64,000 nucleotides of DNA from an uncultured Acidobacteriota bacterium (GTDB taxonomy: Bacteria > Acidobacteriota > Terriglobia > Terriglobales > Acidobacteriaceae): contig CAILAC010000008.1 of the NCBI GenBank assembly GCA_903832055.1, positions 140,387-204,386 of the forward strand, written 5' to 3'. The translations under genes and the position numbers were made by a program. A model generated the notes under the pieces. The model saw only the letters and a list, made by a program, of their open reading frames with translations. It was not told where the DNA came from and ran no database searches. Positions 44,963-55,018 of the stretch are shown here, one piece after another. Positions within the stretch are counted from its first letter, which is position 1. The number at the start of each line of letters is the position of its first letter.

Positions 44963-47900
44963 ATGTATAAGTGCCGTTTAGTCATAGATTTTTTAACAGC
45001 ATCCCTGCTCGCCTCAGCCCTCTCGGTTGCCTCCGCTGCTGCAGTCAACCTCGGATCAGTCAGCCTGCCCGGCAGCACTTCAGCGACTGTCACCGTGGCT
45101 GTCACCACGGCGGGCACCCTCGGCGGCATCTCGGTCCGCACCCAAGGCGTGGAGAATCTTGACTTTAGCAACAATGGCGGAGGCACTTGTACGGTTGGCA
45201 CTTCCTACGCGATCAACGCGACTTGCACTGTTTCAGTGAACTTCGCCCCCAGGACAGCAGGGCTTCGTGCTGGAGCCGTGGTGCTCAACGACAACGCAGG
45301 AAACGTGATCGCAACTGCATTCCTCAAGGGCACAGGCCTGGCCCCTCAGGCAACATTCCTGCCGGGATACGAAACTGCCTTCGGCCCGACCGGCAACAGT
45401 GCAGGCTCCTGCTGTCTGCTGGTCGACGGCGCCGGGAACATCTACGTCAGCGCCCATGGGCAATTTCTAAAGGAGACCCTGGCGGGCAATATCTACACCG
45501 AGAGCGTTGTCTCTATCAATGGCCGCTCAGGCCCGGTTGCCATGGATCCGGCTGGCAATTTCTACTTTGTCGATAGCAATTGGCTCTACAAGGAAACAGT
45601 CACAGCCACTGGTGGGTACGTAGAGACACAGATTACATCGAATGGCCCGGTCGGGTTTGCCAGTGTAGCGATCGATGCGGATGGCAACGTCTATGTGCCC
45701 ACGGGGCCTACCGGCGTCATTTTCAAAGTCACGCCGTTCGGCAACACTTATGTCCAAACTCCCATCTACTACTGCAGCGCCAATTCCGACAGAAACTGCG
45801 CTTTCTCCGTAGCTGTCGATAGTGCGGGCAACGTCTTTGGATCCGACCCCAAAGATAGTTCCCTGGTGAAACTCACCCCCTCCGGGGGAACCTACGGCAC
45901 CAGCATCATCGAAGGAGGCTTCTCCGGACCCTCATGGGTGGCGGTCGACAAAGGCGATAACCTTTACGTCGCCGATACCGGCCACAACCAGATCGTCAAG
46001 CTCGCTTCCTCCGGTGGCACCTACCTTCAGGGCACCGTAACCACCGGCAGCCCTGTCAGCGGGCCCGCGAATATTGCCCTCGATGGTAGCGGCAATCTCT
46101 ATATCGCCGACACCAACAACCATCGGTACTTGAAAGAGGATGTGTCACACCCCGGAAATCTCATCTTCGCTCCCACCCAGATGGGTACCCTCAGCGCTGA
46201 TAGCCCCAAAGCCATCACCGTGGCCAATCTAGGCAGCCTGCCCCTCCAGTTTTCCGCCCGCAGCTTTCCACTTGACTTTCCCGAGAGTCCATACGCCGTC
46301 AACGACTGCACCCAGAATGCTTCGCTGGCACCGGACGAGAGCTGCACGCTCTCTGTTCAATTCCTTCCCAATCGAATTCCAAGCAACGACGGTCGAACGG
46401 TCACCCTGAGCGAGACCCTCTCCCTCACGACGAATTCATTCAACATTCCCGGCAGCAATCAGACCGCGACCCTCAAAGGCCAGGAAATTCGCGCCACAAA
46501 TTCGATGTACCTGGTCACAAATGCAAACCCGGTGCGGGTCGGCTCCACCTTGCGACTCATCGCAGGTGTAGCTCCTGCCGCCAGCAGTCCACTGCCGACT
46601 GGCACAGTCACGTACTATTCGGGAAACACCACTCTCGGCACTGTCGGTCTCACGAACGGTCAAGCCATCCTGAATATCAGCACCCTGCCCAAGGGCATTC
46701 ATATCCTCACCGCCACGTATTCGGGAGACGCGGGATACACCCCTGCCACTTCCAACCCGGTTTCAGAAATAGTTGGACTCCTGATCCCGACCGTGACACT
46801 GGCGACCACGCCCGCTGCAATTTTCGTCGGTACCTCCGCCACACTCACCGCGACAGTCGCCGGCGGAACCAACAACCCACTGCCGATAGGAACAATCACC
46901 TTTTTCGACGGAGCCACGACCCTCGGCTCAGCCCCGCTCAGCGGAGGCGTCGCAACCCTCAACTTTGTCTTTTCGGTAGCGGGCACACGAAACCTCACGG
47001 CCTACTACTCCGGCGATCCTAACTACCTCCCGGCCACCTCCTCCAACGTGGTCGGCGAGGCGGTTACTCTCGCCCTCAGTGCGGGAGCCGCCACCCTTAG
47101 TCCGGGTGCAACCGCCCCGGTTTCTGTCTCCATCCCCACCCCAACCGTCCTGGGCAGCATCACCGCACTCACTCTGGGGTATCCAAATCTAGACTTCACC
47201 GTCGTCGACGGGGGAAGCTGCGCTCCCGGAACCTTTTTCCCTGCAGGCGCCGCCTGCACCGTCCTGGTTCGCTTCTCACCGACCAGTCCCGGATTCCACA
47301 GCGGTGCAGTCGTGCTCAAAGACGCCTCCCCAGCTGCAAACCTCTTCGCAACCGTCTATCTTCAGGGCACCGGCCAGGCACCGCAAATCGGCCTCGCCAA
47401 CCCGCCCGTCATCAATCTCGGTTACGTCCCCATCTATCCCTACTCAGAGGACGCTTATTTCAACACCTACACGTCATACGGTGGACTGGCCTTTGACCCC
47501 AGCGGCAGCATCTATGTTGCCACGCAGACCAATGGCGCCGCCAAGTGGACTCCCAAGCCCAACGGCTCGTATAGCGTTAGCAGCCTGAACGTCGGAGCCA
47601 GCGCCGCCAGCGGTCCTGGCATCGCCATCGACGGTAGCGGAAATCTCTACATTGCCAGCGGCACGGCCATCTGTAAAGAAACACCCTCCCCCGCTGGTGG
47701 CTATGCGCTTTCCACCATCGCCTCCGGATTTACGGCCATTTTCGGTCTCGCCGTCGATGGTGCCGGAAATCTCTATGTCGTCGATACTCCGGCATTCGGG
47801 AGCGGCATCCTGGTAAAAGAATCGCTCCAGCCGGATGGAAGCTACCTCCAAACGACCATCACCACCAATCTCGGCGGCGCAGGGGCGGTGACCGTCGATA

Positions 47901-49846
47901 TCGCCGGAACCGTCTACGTCTCCAACGGCATCGGCCTCATCCTCAAAGAAGTTCCGTCCGGCAGTAGCTACATTGAAACGATCCTCGATGCTTCTCTCTT
48001 TGACCCGGTCAGCCTCGCCCTTGATTGGAATGGAGACATCCTCGCTGCCGATTCATCGGTATTCGTTCAGGTATTCAACAACCGGCGGTGCGAGGTGGAC
48101 CGACAGGGCCCCTCAGCTCTGGTCACCGAAACACTCCAGCCCGGAGGTACTTATCTCTCGACCCTGAATGTCAGGTACCCCTCCCCTGACGTGGTCGGTT
48201 TCGATACCGTCGGAAACATGTACGTCGTCGACAGCTTCTCAGACTGCTTCAGTCAATCGGGCCAGTTGTATAAGACTCAGATCGATTCAGCCACCCCGCC
48301 AAGCGTCGCCTTCGGCTCTGTCCTGCACGGCAGCACCACAAGTCCGCAGACCGTCGCCTTCACCAACTACGGCAATGCGCCGCTCAACTTCTCCGCCATC
48401 ACCTTCCCTGCCCACTATCCCAGTGCCAGCCCCGCCGCAGGAGACTGCGCAGTCGGCACTCCGCTTGCCCCCGGCGCAAGCTGCAACGTCTCGTTCGCCT
48501 TTCAGGCCACGACGCCGCTCAACGGCACCCTTGCAATTCCCTTCAACGAAACCATCACCCTCACCTCTGATTCCTTCAAGAGAAGTCTGCAGACGATCCA
48601 GGCTACGGGTACTGAAATCGCCAGTACCACGGCGGCTCCAGCGCTTTCACTCGCAGCAGGCATCTACCCCGCTGCCCAGACACTCACCATCACCGACGCA
48701 ACCCCCGGCGCGACCATCTACTACACCCTCGATGGAACTGCCCCCACCACCGCGTCGACGAAATACACAGCCACGTTGGCCGTCGCAGCCACCGAAACCG
48801 TCTCTGCCATCGCAGTTCTTGCAGGCAACTACGACAGCCCCGTCACTTCGGCGCACTATCTCATTCAGCAGCAGGCAGCCGCACCGGTCTTCTCCATGCC
48901 GACAGGCACTTACTCAAATCCGGTGACAACCACCATCACCAGTTCGTCGCCCGGCACCACCATTTACTTCACCATCAACGGCACCACACCCACCACGGCC
49001 TCAGCGAAATACACCGGTCCAATCACCAACCAGAACACCCGCACGCTCAAGGCGATCAGCGCAGGGCTGCCGGACTACTTCGCCAGCACCATCTCCTCTG
49101 CGACCTACACTCTGGCCGTTGCCAAACCTGTCTTCACTCCCCCTGCCGGCACCTACTCAGGCACACAAACCGTGACCATCACCGACCCCACCGCAGCCGC
49201 GCACCTCTTCTATACGACCAACGGCTCCAACCCGACTGGAAGCTCCACCCAATACACCGTCCCCATCCCCGTAAGCGCCTCAGAAACACTCAAGGTCCTG
49301 GCCATTGCCACCGGTTACACCAGCGCTCCAGTCACCTCTGCCGCCTACGTCATCCTGCCCCAACCCGCGCCGCCAACCTTCTCCGTTGCCGCCGGAACGT
49401 ACAACAATACTCAGTACGTCACCATCACGGACTCTGTGCCGGGAGCCACTTTTTACTACACATTGAACGGAACAACTCCCACGACAGCATCGCTCAAATA
49501 CACAGCACCAGTTGCCATCCGGAACACGGCCACTCTCAAGGCAATTGCCGTCTCCTCCGGTTACCCGCCAAGCGCCCCGACCTCGGCTACGTATTCATTG
49601 GCAGCAACGGCCCCCGTCGTCTCCCCTGCCGGCGGCACCTATACTGGCGCACAGACCGTGACCATCACCTCCGCATCAACCTCAGCTACGCTGTTTTACA
49701 CCACCAATGGCACAGCCCCAAGTGCCAGTTCCATCAAATACATCGGCCCGATTACCATCAGCGCCTCTGAAACTCTCAAGGTCATCGCAGCCGCCACGGG
49801 CTACACCAGCAGTCCGGTAGTGACAAACGCCTACATCATCCACTAA
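44963..49846 (+). CDS. Giant secreted NHL/Ig-like/chitobiase-C-terminal-repeat protein
   Basis: A 1627-residue exported protein, the longest gene here. ATG 44963 has GGGGA about 8 bases upstream. The signal peptide is MYKCRLVIDFLTASLLASALSVASA in overview (residues 1-25). In order it has an anchor-D-like module (NLDFSNNGGGTCTVG), an NHL propeller (VAVDKGDNLYVADTGHNQIVKL), a second anchor, two Ig-like repeats, another propeller, and five chitobiase-C-terminal-like repeats (ATIYYTLDGTAPTTAS and variants) ending in YIIH. No catalytic residues are seen. It is a paralogue of the genes at 13210 and 50451. A surface or adhesive role is likely but unproven. Confidence 0.85.
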   Translation: MYKCRLVIDFLTASLLASALSVASAAAVNLGSVSLPGSTSATVTVAVTTAGTLGGISVRTQGVENLDFSNNGGGTCTVGTSYAINATCTVSVNFAPRTAGLRAGAVVLNDNAGNVIATAFLKGTGLAPQATFLPGYETAFGPTGNSAGSCCLLVDGAGNIYVSAHGQFLKETLAGNIYTESVVSINGRSGPVAMDPAGNFYFVDSNWLYKETVTATGGYVETQITSNGPVGFASVAIDADGNVYVPTGPTGVIFKVTPFGNTYVQTPIYYCSANSDRNCAFSVAVDSAGNVFGSDPKDSSLVKLTPSGGTYGTSIIEGGFSGPSWVAVDKGDNLYVADTGHNQIVKLASSGGTYLQGTVTTGSPVSGPANIALDGSGNLYIADTNNHRYLKEDVSHPGNLIFAPTQMGTLSADSPKAITVANLGSLPLQFSARSFPLDFPESPYAVNDCTQNASLAPDESCTLSVQFLPNRIPSNDGRTVTLSETLSLTTNSFNIPGSNQTATLKGQEIRATNSMYLVTNANPVRVGSTLRLIAGVAPAASSPLPTGTVTYYSGNTTLGTVGLTNGQAILNISTLPKGIHILTATYSGDAGYTPATSNPVSEIVGLLIPTVTLATTPAAIFVGTSATLTATVAGGTNNPLPIGTITFFDGATTLGSAPLSGGVATLNFVFSVAGTRNLTAYYSGDPNYLPATSSNVVGEAVTLALSAGAATLSPGATAPVSVSIPTPTVLGSITALTLGYPNLDFTVVDGGSCAPGTFFPAGAACTVLVRFSPTSPGFHSGAVVLKDASPAANLFATVYLQGTGQAPQIGLANPPVINLGYVPIYPYSEDAYFNTYTSYGGLAFDPSGSIYVATQTNGAAKWTPKPNGSYSVSSLNVGASAASGPGIAIDGSGNLYIASGTAICKETPSPAGGYALSTIASGFTAIFGLAVDGAGNLYVVDTPAFGSGILVKESLQPDGSYLQTTITTNLGGAGAVTVDIAGTVYVSNGIGLILKEVPSGSSYIETILDASLFDPVSLALDWNGDILAADSSVFVQVFNNRRCEVDRQGPSALVTETLQPGGTYLSTLNVRYPSPDVVGFDTVGNMYVVDSFSDCFSQSGQLYKTQIDSATPPSVAFGSVLHGSTTSPQTVAFTNYGNAPLNFSAITFPAHYPSASPAAGDCAVGTPLAPGASCNVSFAFQATTPLNGTLAIPFNETITLTSDSFKRSLQTIQATGTEIASTTAAPALSLAAGIYPAAQTLTITDATPGATIYYTLDGTAPTTASTKYTATLAVAATETVSAIAVLAGNYDSPVTSAHYLIQQQAAAPVFSMPTGTYSNPVTTTITSSSPGTTIYFTINGTTPTTASAKYTGPITNQNTRTLKAISAGLPDYFASTISSATYTLAVAKPVFTPPAGTYSGTQTVTITDPTAAAHLFYTTNGSNPTGSSTQYTVPIPVSASETLKVLAIATGYTSAPVTSAAYVILPQPAPPTFSVAAGTYNNTQYVTITDSVPGATFYYTLNGTTPTTASLKYTAPVAIRNTATLKAIAVSSGYPPSAPTSATYSLAATAPVVSPAGGTYTGAQTVTITSASTSATLFYTTNGTAPSASSIKYIGPITISASETLKVIAAATGYTSSPVVTNAYIIH

Positions 49847-49850
49847 CTCC

Positions 49851-49880
49851 CGATTCCGCAGATCATCCTCTGCGAAATCG
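49851..49880 (+). terminator. Hairpin just after the NHL gene
   Basis: CGATTCCGCAGA (49851-49862) pairs with TCTGCGAAATCG (49869-49880) around the loop TCATCC, with 11 of 12 positions paired. It begins 5 bases after the stop. There is no T-run, so intrinsic termination is probable but not certain. Confidence 0.55.
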
Positions 49881-49936
49881 GCATTCGCTACTGAGAACTC
49901 CTCGCCAGAACATCTTCAACTGGCAGGTCCGCTGGA

Positions 49937-50060
49937 AGTTCTCTGCGAAGGATCGGAAAATAACTGGAACGCCTGCAGATTGGAACCCTCGATGACACGA
50001 GGAAAGCAGCAATCGATACTCTGCGGCAAAGGCTCACTACCCTCGAACACACAAGGAACT
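49937..50060 (+). pseudogene. Decayed fragment resembling the C-terminal coiled coil of the DUF4139 gene
   Basis: In one frame, 49997-50047 reads TRKAAIDTLRQRLTTLE, compared with KRKAAIDALRQTLLTLE near the end of the DUF4139 protein at 42439-44727 (about 13 of 17 residues). A few codons upstream, the sequence around GAAGGATCGGAA resembles GAAGGCTCAAAA in the same gene but in a shifted frame, and an in-frame TAA precedes the match. It therefore looks like the frameshifted stump of a second DUF4139 gene. It lies directly before the third NHL gene, just as the intact DUF4139 gene lies before the second. The rest of 49,881-50,450 contains no supportable gene. Confidence 0.5.
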
Positions 50061-50391
50061 CAGCCTATTCTTGACATCAGGCATAGAACGCAAACAAGGC
50101 CAACCTCAGCCGAAATCCCCGGGCTGACTCCTGAAACTCGTGAATTCCGATACAAATCAATCTGGACACTCGTTGCGCAAATCTCATTGCGCGCATTTGT
50201 GGCTGGAATGGGTGAATGGTTGGGTTCCTTTAATCACATTTTCGTGTGATAGACAACATCTTTATCGTGAGCGCAAAGTACACTTGGGGCGCTCCAGTAA
50301 AGACTTGCGCTGCTGCTGAAAGCGGACCAGGATGCCCACCCAATTTTCAAGAAGTGCGTTTAAACATGCATGAAGTTGCCGGCGTTTGACA

Positions 50392-50413
50392 CTTGAACGT
50401 ATTCCGGTTCAAG
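50392..50413. promoter_or_regulatory. Inverted repeat upstream of the broken NHL gene
   Basis: CTTGAAC (50392-50398) and GTTCAAG (50407-50413) are perfect 7-base arms around 8 bases, 37 bases before the GTG at 50451. It is a possible operator. It does not share sequence with the repeat at 44828-44855. Confidence 0.35.
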
Positions 50414-50450
50414 CTTTCGTACTATTCAATTCACAATCTGCGAGGTTCCC

Positions 50451-53400
50451 GTGATCCCCCAATTGACTGCTTACACTGTCTGCCCGCCTGCTGTTGAACG
50501 AACCGCCCTCTCACGGCGTTCTTTGCGGATTGTCGTTCCACTTATGTTTGCCTTCATCGGACTCATGGCCTCGGCTGCGAGCGCTCAGGTAGTCTTCAAC
50601 GGCGTACAAACGTCCATCGCGGGCGGTTTCAATCAGCCGACAGGTGTTGCGGTCGACCCCGGCGGCAATGTCTATGGAATTGTCCTTGGCGGCAACCAGC
50701 AGCTCAAGTTTTCGCTGCAGGCAGACGGCACCTATGCTCAATCATCGATAGGCAGCGGCCTTGGGTTTCCTTCAAGTGTTGCGATTGACGCCAACGGCAA
50801 TCTCTTCATCCCCGACACGTATCACAACACCGTTGTTGAGTTGAGCCCCTCGGGTGGCGGATACACGCAAACCACGCTCACGCTGAATGCTGGCGGCGGA
50901 CCGCTCGGAATCGCCGTTGACAGAAGCGGCAACCTGTATGTTGCTAATCCAAGCGAGAACGCAGTCTACCTGGAGACCCCTGCCGGCGGATCAACTTATA
51001 ACATGTCCACAGTTGCATCCGGGCTGGGCAGTGGTGGGCCGTTCGGTGTCGCCGTCGATGCCAACGGCAATGTTTTCATCGCAGATACAGGCAACAACCA
51101 GGTGCTCATGGAAACGCCTGCAGGCGGAGGCAGCTCAGCTATACGCAGACGACGTTGAGCAGCGGCCTCTCCGGCCCCAAAGGCGTCGCAGTGGACGCAG
51201 CCGGCAATGTCTATATCAGCGATTCCGGGAACAACCGCATTCTGAAGGAGACCTTTACCGGCAGCGGATACACAGAATCTGTCGTGAGCAGCTCTTTCAG
51301 CAACCCGCAGGGGCTCACAGCGGATAGCAATGGCAACCTCTACGTGGCCAATAACGGCGGACCTCTGAACTTTCTCAAGTTGAACCTCACCAGTGTCCCC
51401 TTTGGTTCGCAGGCAGTTGGCGTGGCCAGCAGCACTATCGCCCTTCCCTTCACCGTAACTTCGGGTACGACAATCGGTAGTATTTCTGTGCTGACAACCG
51501 GCCTCGCAGGCAAAGATTATGCCGACGCCGGGTCCAGCACCTGCACTGCCGCCGCTTACGGTTCTGACACCGCCTGCGTCGTCAATGTGAAGTTCACCCC
51601 GCTTGCTCCCGGCCTGCGTCACGGCGCAGTGGTCATCAAGGATGGAAGCAACCATGTCCTGGCTAGTGTTTCGCTATCCGGCTTTGGTACTGGTTCGCAG
51701 GCGGTGTACGGTCCTTCATCCGCGAAACCTCTGGGCTCCAGTCTTGGAACGGTTTTTGCCATGGCGACAGACGCTGCGGGGAATGTCTACATTGCAGACA
51801 GCGGCAACGCACACGTGGTCAAGATCACTCCCGCTGGAACTCAGACAAACCTTGGCAGCAGTCACCACCAGCCTCATTCCGTCGCTGTTGATGGAGAAGG
51901 CAATGTATTTGTCGGCGAAGTCGGAACTGGCTCGGTCGCCAAGATCACCCCGGCAGGCGTGCAGACAACCGTGGTATCAGGACTGAATGAGCCCTACGGC
52001 CTTCTCTTTGATGCCGCCGGCAATCTGATCATCTGCGACCCGAATCTGAACCAGATTTTCAATGTCAGCCCGCTTGGCGTACAAACTACGATCGCAAGCG
52101 GATTCACCTTCGCTGCCGGCATTGCCGAGGATTCCGCGGGCAACCTCTACATCACCGATGCCGGACAAGGCTCAGTCGTCAGGATTACTCCAGCTGGCGT
52201 TCGCTCCAACTTCTTGACTGGTCTGAATGTGCCTGCGGGAGTGGCGATTGATGCATCTGGTACCTTCTACATCGCTGAGTTCGGCAATGGACAGATTGTC
52301 GAAATCGTCCCAGGCAACTCACCCGTTGTACTTGCAAGCGGCGGCTCCAATCCGTTCGGCATCACCCTGGATGACGGCGGGAATCTGTTCTTTACCGACA
52401 GCGGCTCAAGCAAGGCATTCCAGATTGCCCGCGCAACGCCCCCTTCATTGGCTTTTGCCGATACAGCATATTCGGCCACGAGCAGCGATAGCCCGCGCAC
52501 GGTGCAAGTTCAAAACACTGGCAATGCCGCCCTCAACTTCGTTTCGATCAGCTACCCCACCGACTTCCCTGAAGACGGCTCCGGAACCGCTGATTGCTCT
52601 ACCAGCAGCCCGCTGATCGTCAGCAGTAGTTGCTCACTCACCATCGACTTCTCTCCCGTATCGAATGTGGGCGTTGGACCCAACGCGGTGCTCAGTGAGA
52701 ATGTGGCCGTTACAACTGATAACCTTGCGGCCCCCTTGCAGAACGTCGCTGTGAGCGGAAAAGAACTCGGCATTGGCGTGAGTCCCGCCCCAACCTTCTC
52801 GACCCCTGGTGGCACCTACAACAATGCGCAGTCGATCACCATTTCGGATACAGATCCGGGTACGATCATCTACTACACCATCAACGGCTCGACGCCAACA
52901 GCCTCGTCAAGGCTCTACGCTGGTCCTGTGGCAATTCGAAACACGTATACGCTGAAGGCGATTGCCGCTTCTCCGGGCAAGAGCTTTAGCTCGGTGGTCT
53001 CTGCCACTTACACCTTGGCCGCTTCGACGCCCGTTTTCAGCGTGGCTGGTGGTCTCTACGCAACCCAGCAGAGCGTTTCACTCTCCACAGATTCGACAAC
53101 TGCTAACATTTACTACACCACCAACGGCACCACGCCGAACATCCATTCAACCCTCTACACCGCACCTATTACGGTGAACAGCAACCTGACGCTCAAGGCT
53201 ATCGCGGTGGCAACCGGCTACACCAACAGCGGCATTGCGTCGGCCAGCTACATCATTCAGGCCCAGCCTGCCACTCCGACCATTTCGCCTGCCAGCGGCA
53301 CCTACAACAATGCCCAATCTGTCACGATCAGTGAATCGGTGCCCGGTGCAACCATCTACTACACCATCAACGGGACGACGCCGACGACATCATCGACCAA

Positions 53401-53749
53401 GTACACTGTCCCATTTGCAATTCGCAACTCATTCACGGTGAAAGCGATAGCAGTTGCACCCGGTTACGGGCCCACAAGCGTCGCTACAGCAACTTACAAC
53501 CTTACTGCCGCCACACCAGTTGTCGACTTGGCGAGCGGCACATACACGGGTGCGCAAACCGCAAACATCAGTTGCGCCTCGACTGCAGCCCGCATCTACT
53601 ACACCATCAACGGAAGCAAGCCGACTGCCAACTCAACCTTGTACACCGGCCCAATCACTGTCGGGGCGTCTGAGACCCTTAAGGTAGTCGCAATCGCCAC
53701 CGGCTACACCAGCAGCCCCGTCGTTACCAATTCTTACATCATCCAGTAG
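50451..53749 (+). pseudogene. NHL/chitobiase-repeat secreted protein, disrupted by a frameshift
   Basis: The GTG at 50451 (GAGG 5 bases upstream) starts a 235-codon frame with a signal peptide ending ASAQ and NHL repeats (VAVDANGNVFIADTGNNQVLMETPAGGGS), which stops at 51158. The same repeats continue in another frame from about 51145 to 53749 (TQTTLSSGLSGPKGVAVDAAGNVYISDSGNNRI). Removing one copy of a tandem CAGCT at 51131-51140 joins them into GGGSYTQTTLSSG, giving about 1097 residues. The distal part has an anchor-D-like module, a six-bladed-type NHL region and four chitobiase-like repeats, ending YIIQ. It is a broken or phase-variable paralogue of the neighbour at 44963, unless the duplication is a sequencing error. 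Confidence 0.85.
51131..51140. repeat. 5-base tandem duplication (CAGCT)x2 causing the frameshift
   Basis: CAGCT occurs twice in a row exactly at the point where the reading frame shifts. Deleting one unit restores an uninterrupted NHL repeat, which makes this the probable lesion. Confidence 0.8.
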
Positions 53750-53759
53750 GCTCAAAAGG

Positions 53760-53793
53760 GCGGCTCGTCTCTCGTTTTCGAGGGGTGAGCCGC
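53760..53793 (+). terminator. Stem-loop after the broken NHL gene
   Basis: GCGGCTC (53760-53766) pairs with GAGCCGC (53787-53793), with an inner CTCG-TTTT-CGAG hairpin. It starts 11 bases after the stop. No clear T-run follows. Confidence 0.5.
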
Positions 53794-53961
53794 TTGTACT
53801 TCTGCAATTAGCCATAAAACCACCTAATCAGATGCAATCGGCAAGCCTAATCGAATCAATTTGATACGGTTTTTCATAAAGTTACTCGTGTAACAGTTTT
53901 GTGTTCCACGCCAAATTCACCTTCCTGCCGTAAACTGGTGATGCATCGGAGGACGGTAGCA

Positions 53962-54945
53962 ATGAAGAAGATCGGTGTTTTATTTGGCATGGAGAACAGC
54001 TTTCCCAGCGCGCTTGTGGAGCGCATCAACTCCCTGCACGTCGATGGCATCACCGCCGAGTTCGTCGAAACCGGCGCGGTCCACCTCGACAAGGCTCCGC
54101 CCTACGCCGTCATCGTTGACCGTATCTCCCACGACATTCCCTTCTATCGCGCCTATCTCAAGCACGCCGCCATCAACGGCACGATCATCATCAACAACCC
54201 TTTCTGGTGGTCGGCCGACGACAAGTTCTTCAACTACACCCTCGCTGAAAAAATGGGCGTCGCCATCCCGCCTACCGTGATTCTGCCTCACAAGAAGCAT
54301 CCCGAGGGCACCACAGACCGCTCCATGCGCAACATGGAGTTTCCGCTCGACTGGGAGTCTGTCTTCAGCTACGTTGGCGAGCATGGTTTCATGAAGCCCG
54401 TGGACGGCGGCGGATGGCGCGATGTCTACCACATCACCAACCGGCGCGAATTCTTTGAGGCCTACGACCAGTCGCGCGACCTGTGCATGATTTATCAGAA
54501 AGCTGTTGATTTCAAAGAGTATTTCCGCTGCTATGTCGTCGGGCAAAAGAAGGTCCACATCATGCCGTACGACCCGCGCCGTCCGCACGCAGAGCGCTAC
54601 GTGCAAGATCCGCCAAAGTACGACAAGGCCCTGCTCAAGCGCGTCGAGCAGGATGCGCTCAAACTCTGCCAGGCCCTGGGCTACGACCTGAATACCGTGG
54701 AGTTTGCGGTGGAGAATGGAATTCCCTACGCCATCGACTTCATGAATCCTGCGCCGGACGCTGACCTGCACTCGGTCGGCGCGGCTAACTTTGAGTGGAT
54801 CGTCTCGGAAGTGGCCGCGCTCGCGATTGCCAAGGCAAAGCAGGCTCCCAGCCATCCTGAATTGCGCTGGTCTGCCTTCCTCGGCGCGCCTGCGGTCGCA
54901 AAGCCGGCCAAGACCAAGCCCGCTGTAAAGAAGTCCGCAAAGTAA
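53962..54945 (+). CDS. ATP-grasp domain protein (RimK-like) with a lysine-rich tail
   Basis: A 327-residue ATP-grasp ligase-like protein. ATG 53962 has GGAGGA 8 bases upstream. MKKIGVLFGMENSFPSALVERIN forms the pre-ATP-grasp fold. Next come NNPFWWSADDKFFNYTLAEKMGVAIPPTVILP, FMKPVDGGGWRDV (ATP-binding lysine and glycine-rich loop) and YDLNTVEFAVENGIPYAIDFMNPAPD, whose acidic and Asn residues bind metal and ATP. The family joins a carboxylate to an amine. The last 20 residues are Lys/Ala/Pro-rich (AKPAKTKPAVKKSAK), an unusual tail. A GCS2-type amidoligase gene follows after 73 bases, so the two probably make one peptide-like product. Confidence 0.85.
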   Translation: MKKIGVLFGMENSFPSALVERINSLHVDGITAEFVETGAVHLDKAPPYAVIVDRISHDIPFYRAYLKHAAINGTIIINNPFWWSADDKFFNYTLAEKMGVAIPPTVILPHKKHPEGTTDRSMRNMEFPLDWESVFSYVGEHGFMKPVDGGGWRDVYHITNRREFFEAYDQSRDLCMIYQKAVDFKEYFRCYVVGQKKVHIMPYDPRRPHAERYVQDPPKYDKALLKRVEQDALKLCQALGYDLNTVEFAVENGIPYAIDFMNPAPDADLHSVGAANFEWIVSEVAALAIAKAKQAPSHPELRWSAFLGAPAVAKPAKTKPAVKKSAK

Positions 54946-55018
54946 CCAGGGCGCAGCCTCTACAATTACGCAAAGCTGTTCGCACTTCGCTTCGATTCTT
55001 GGTTTCAGGGAGTCTTGT

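Noticed and set aside
48168..48926. 252-codon plus-strand frame inside the NHL giant
   Set aside because: Ser/Pro-rich out-of-frame reading of the chitobiase-like repeats.
49980..50249. 89-codon frame between the two NHL giants
   Set aside because: No ribosome-binding site or family resemblance; the DUF4139-like similarity is in a different frame, so this one is incidental.
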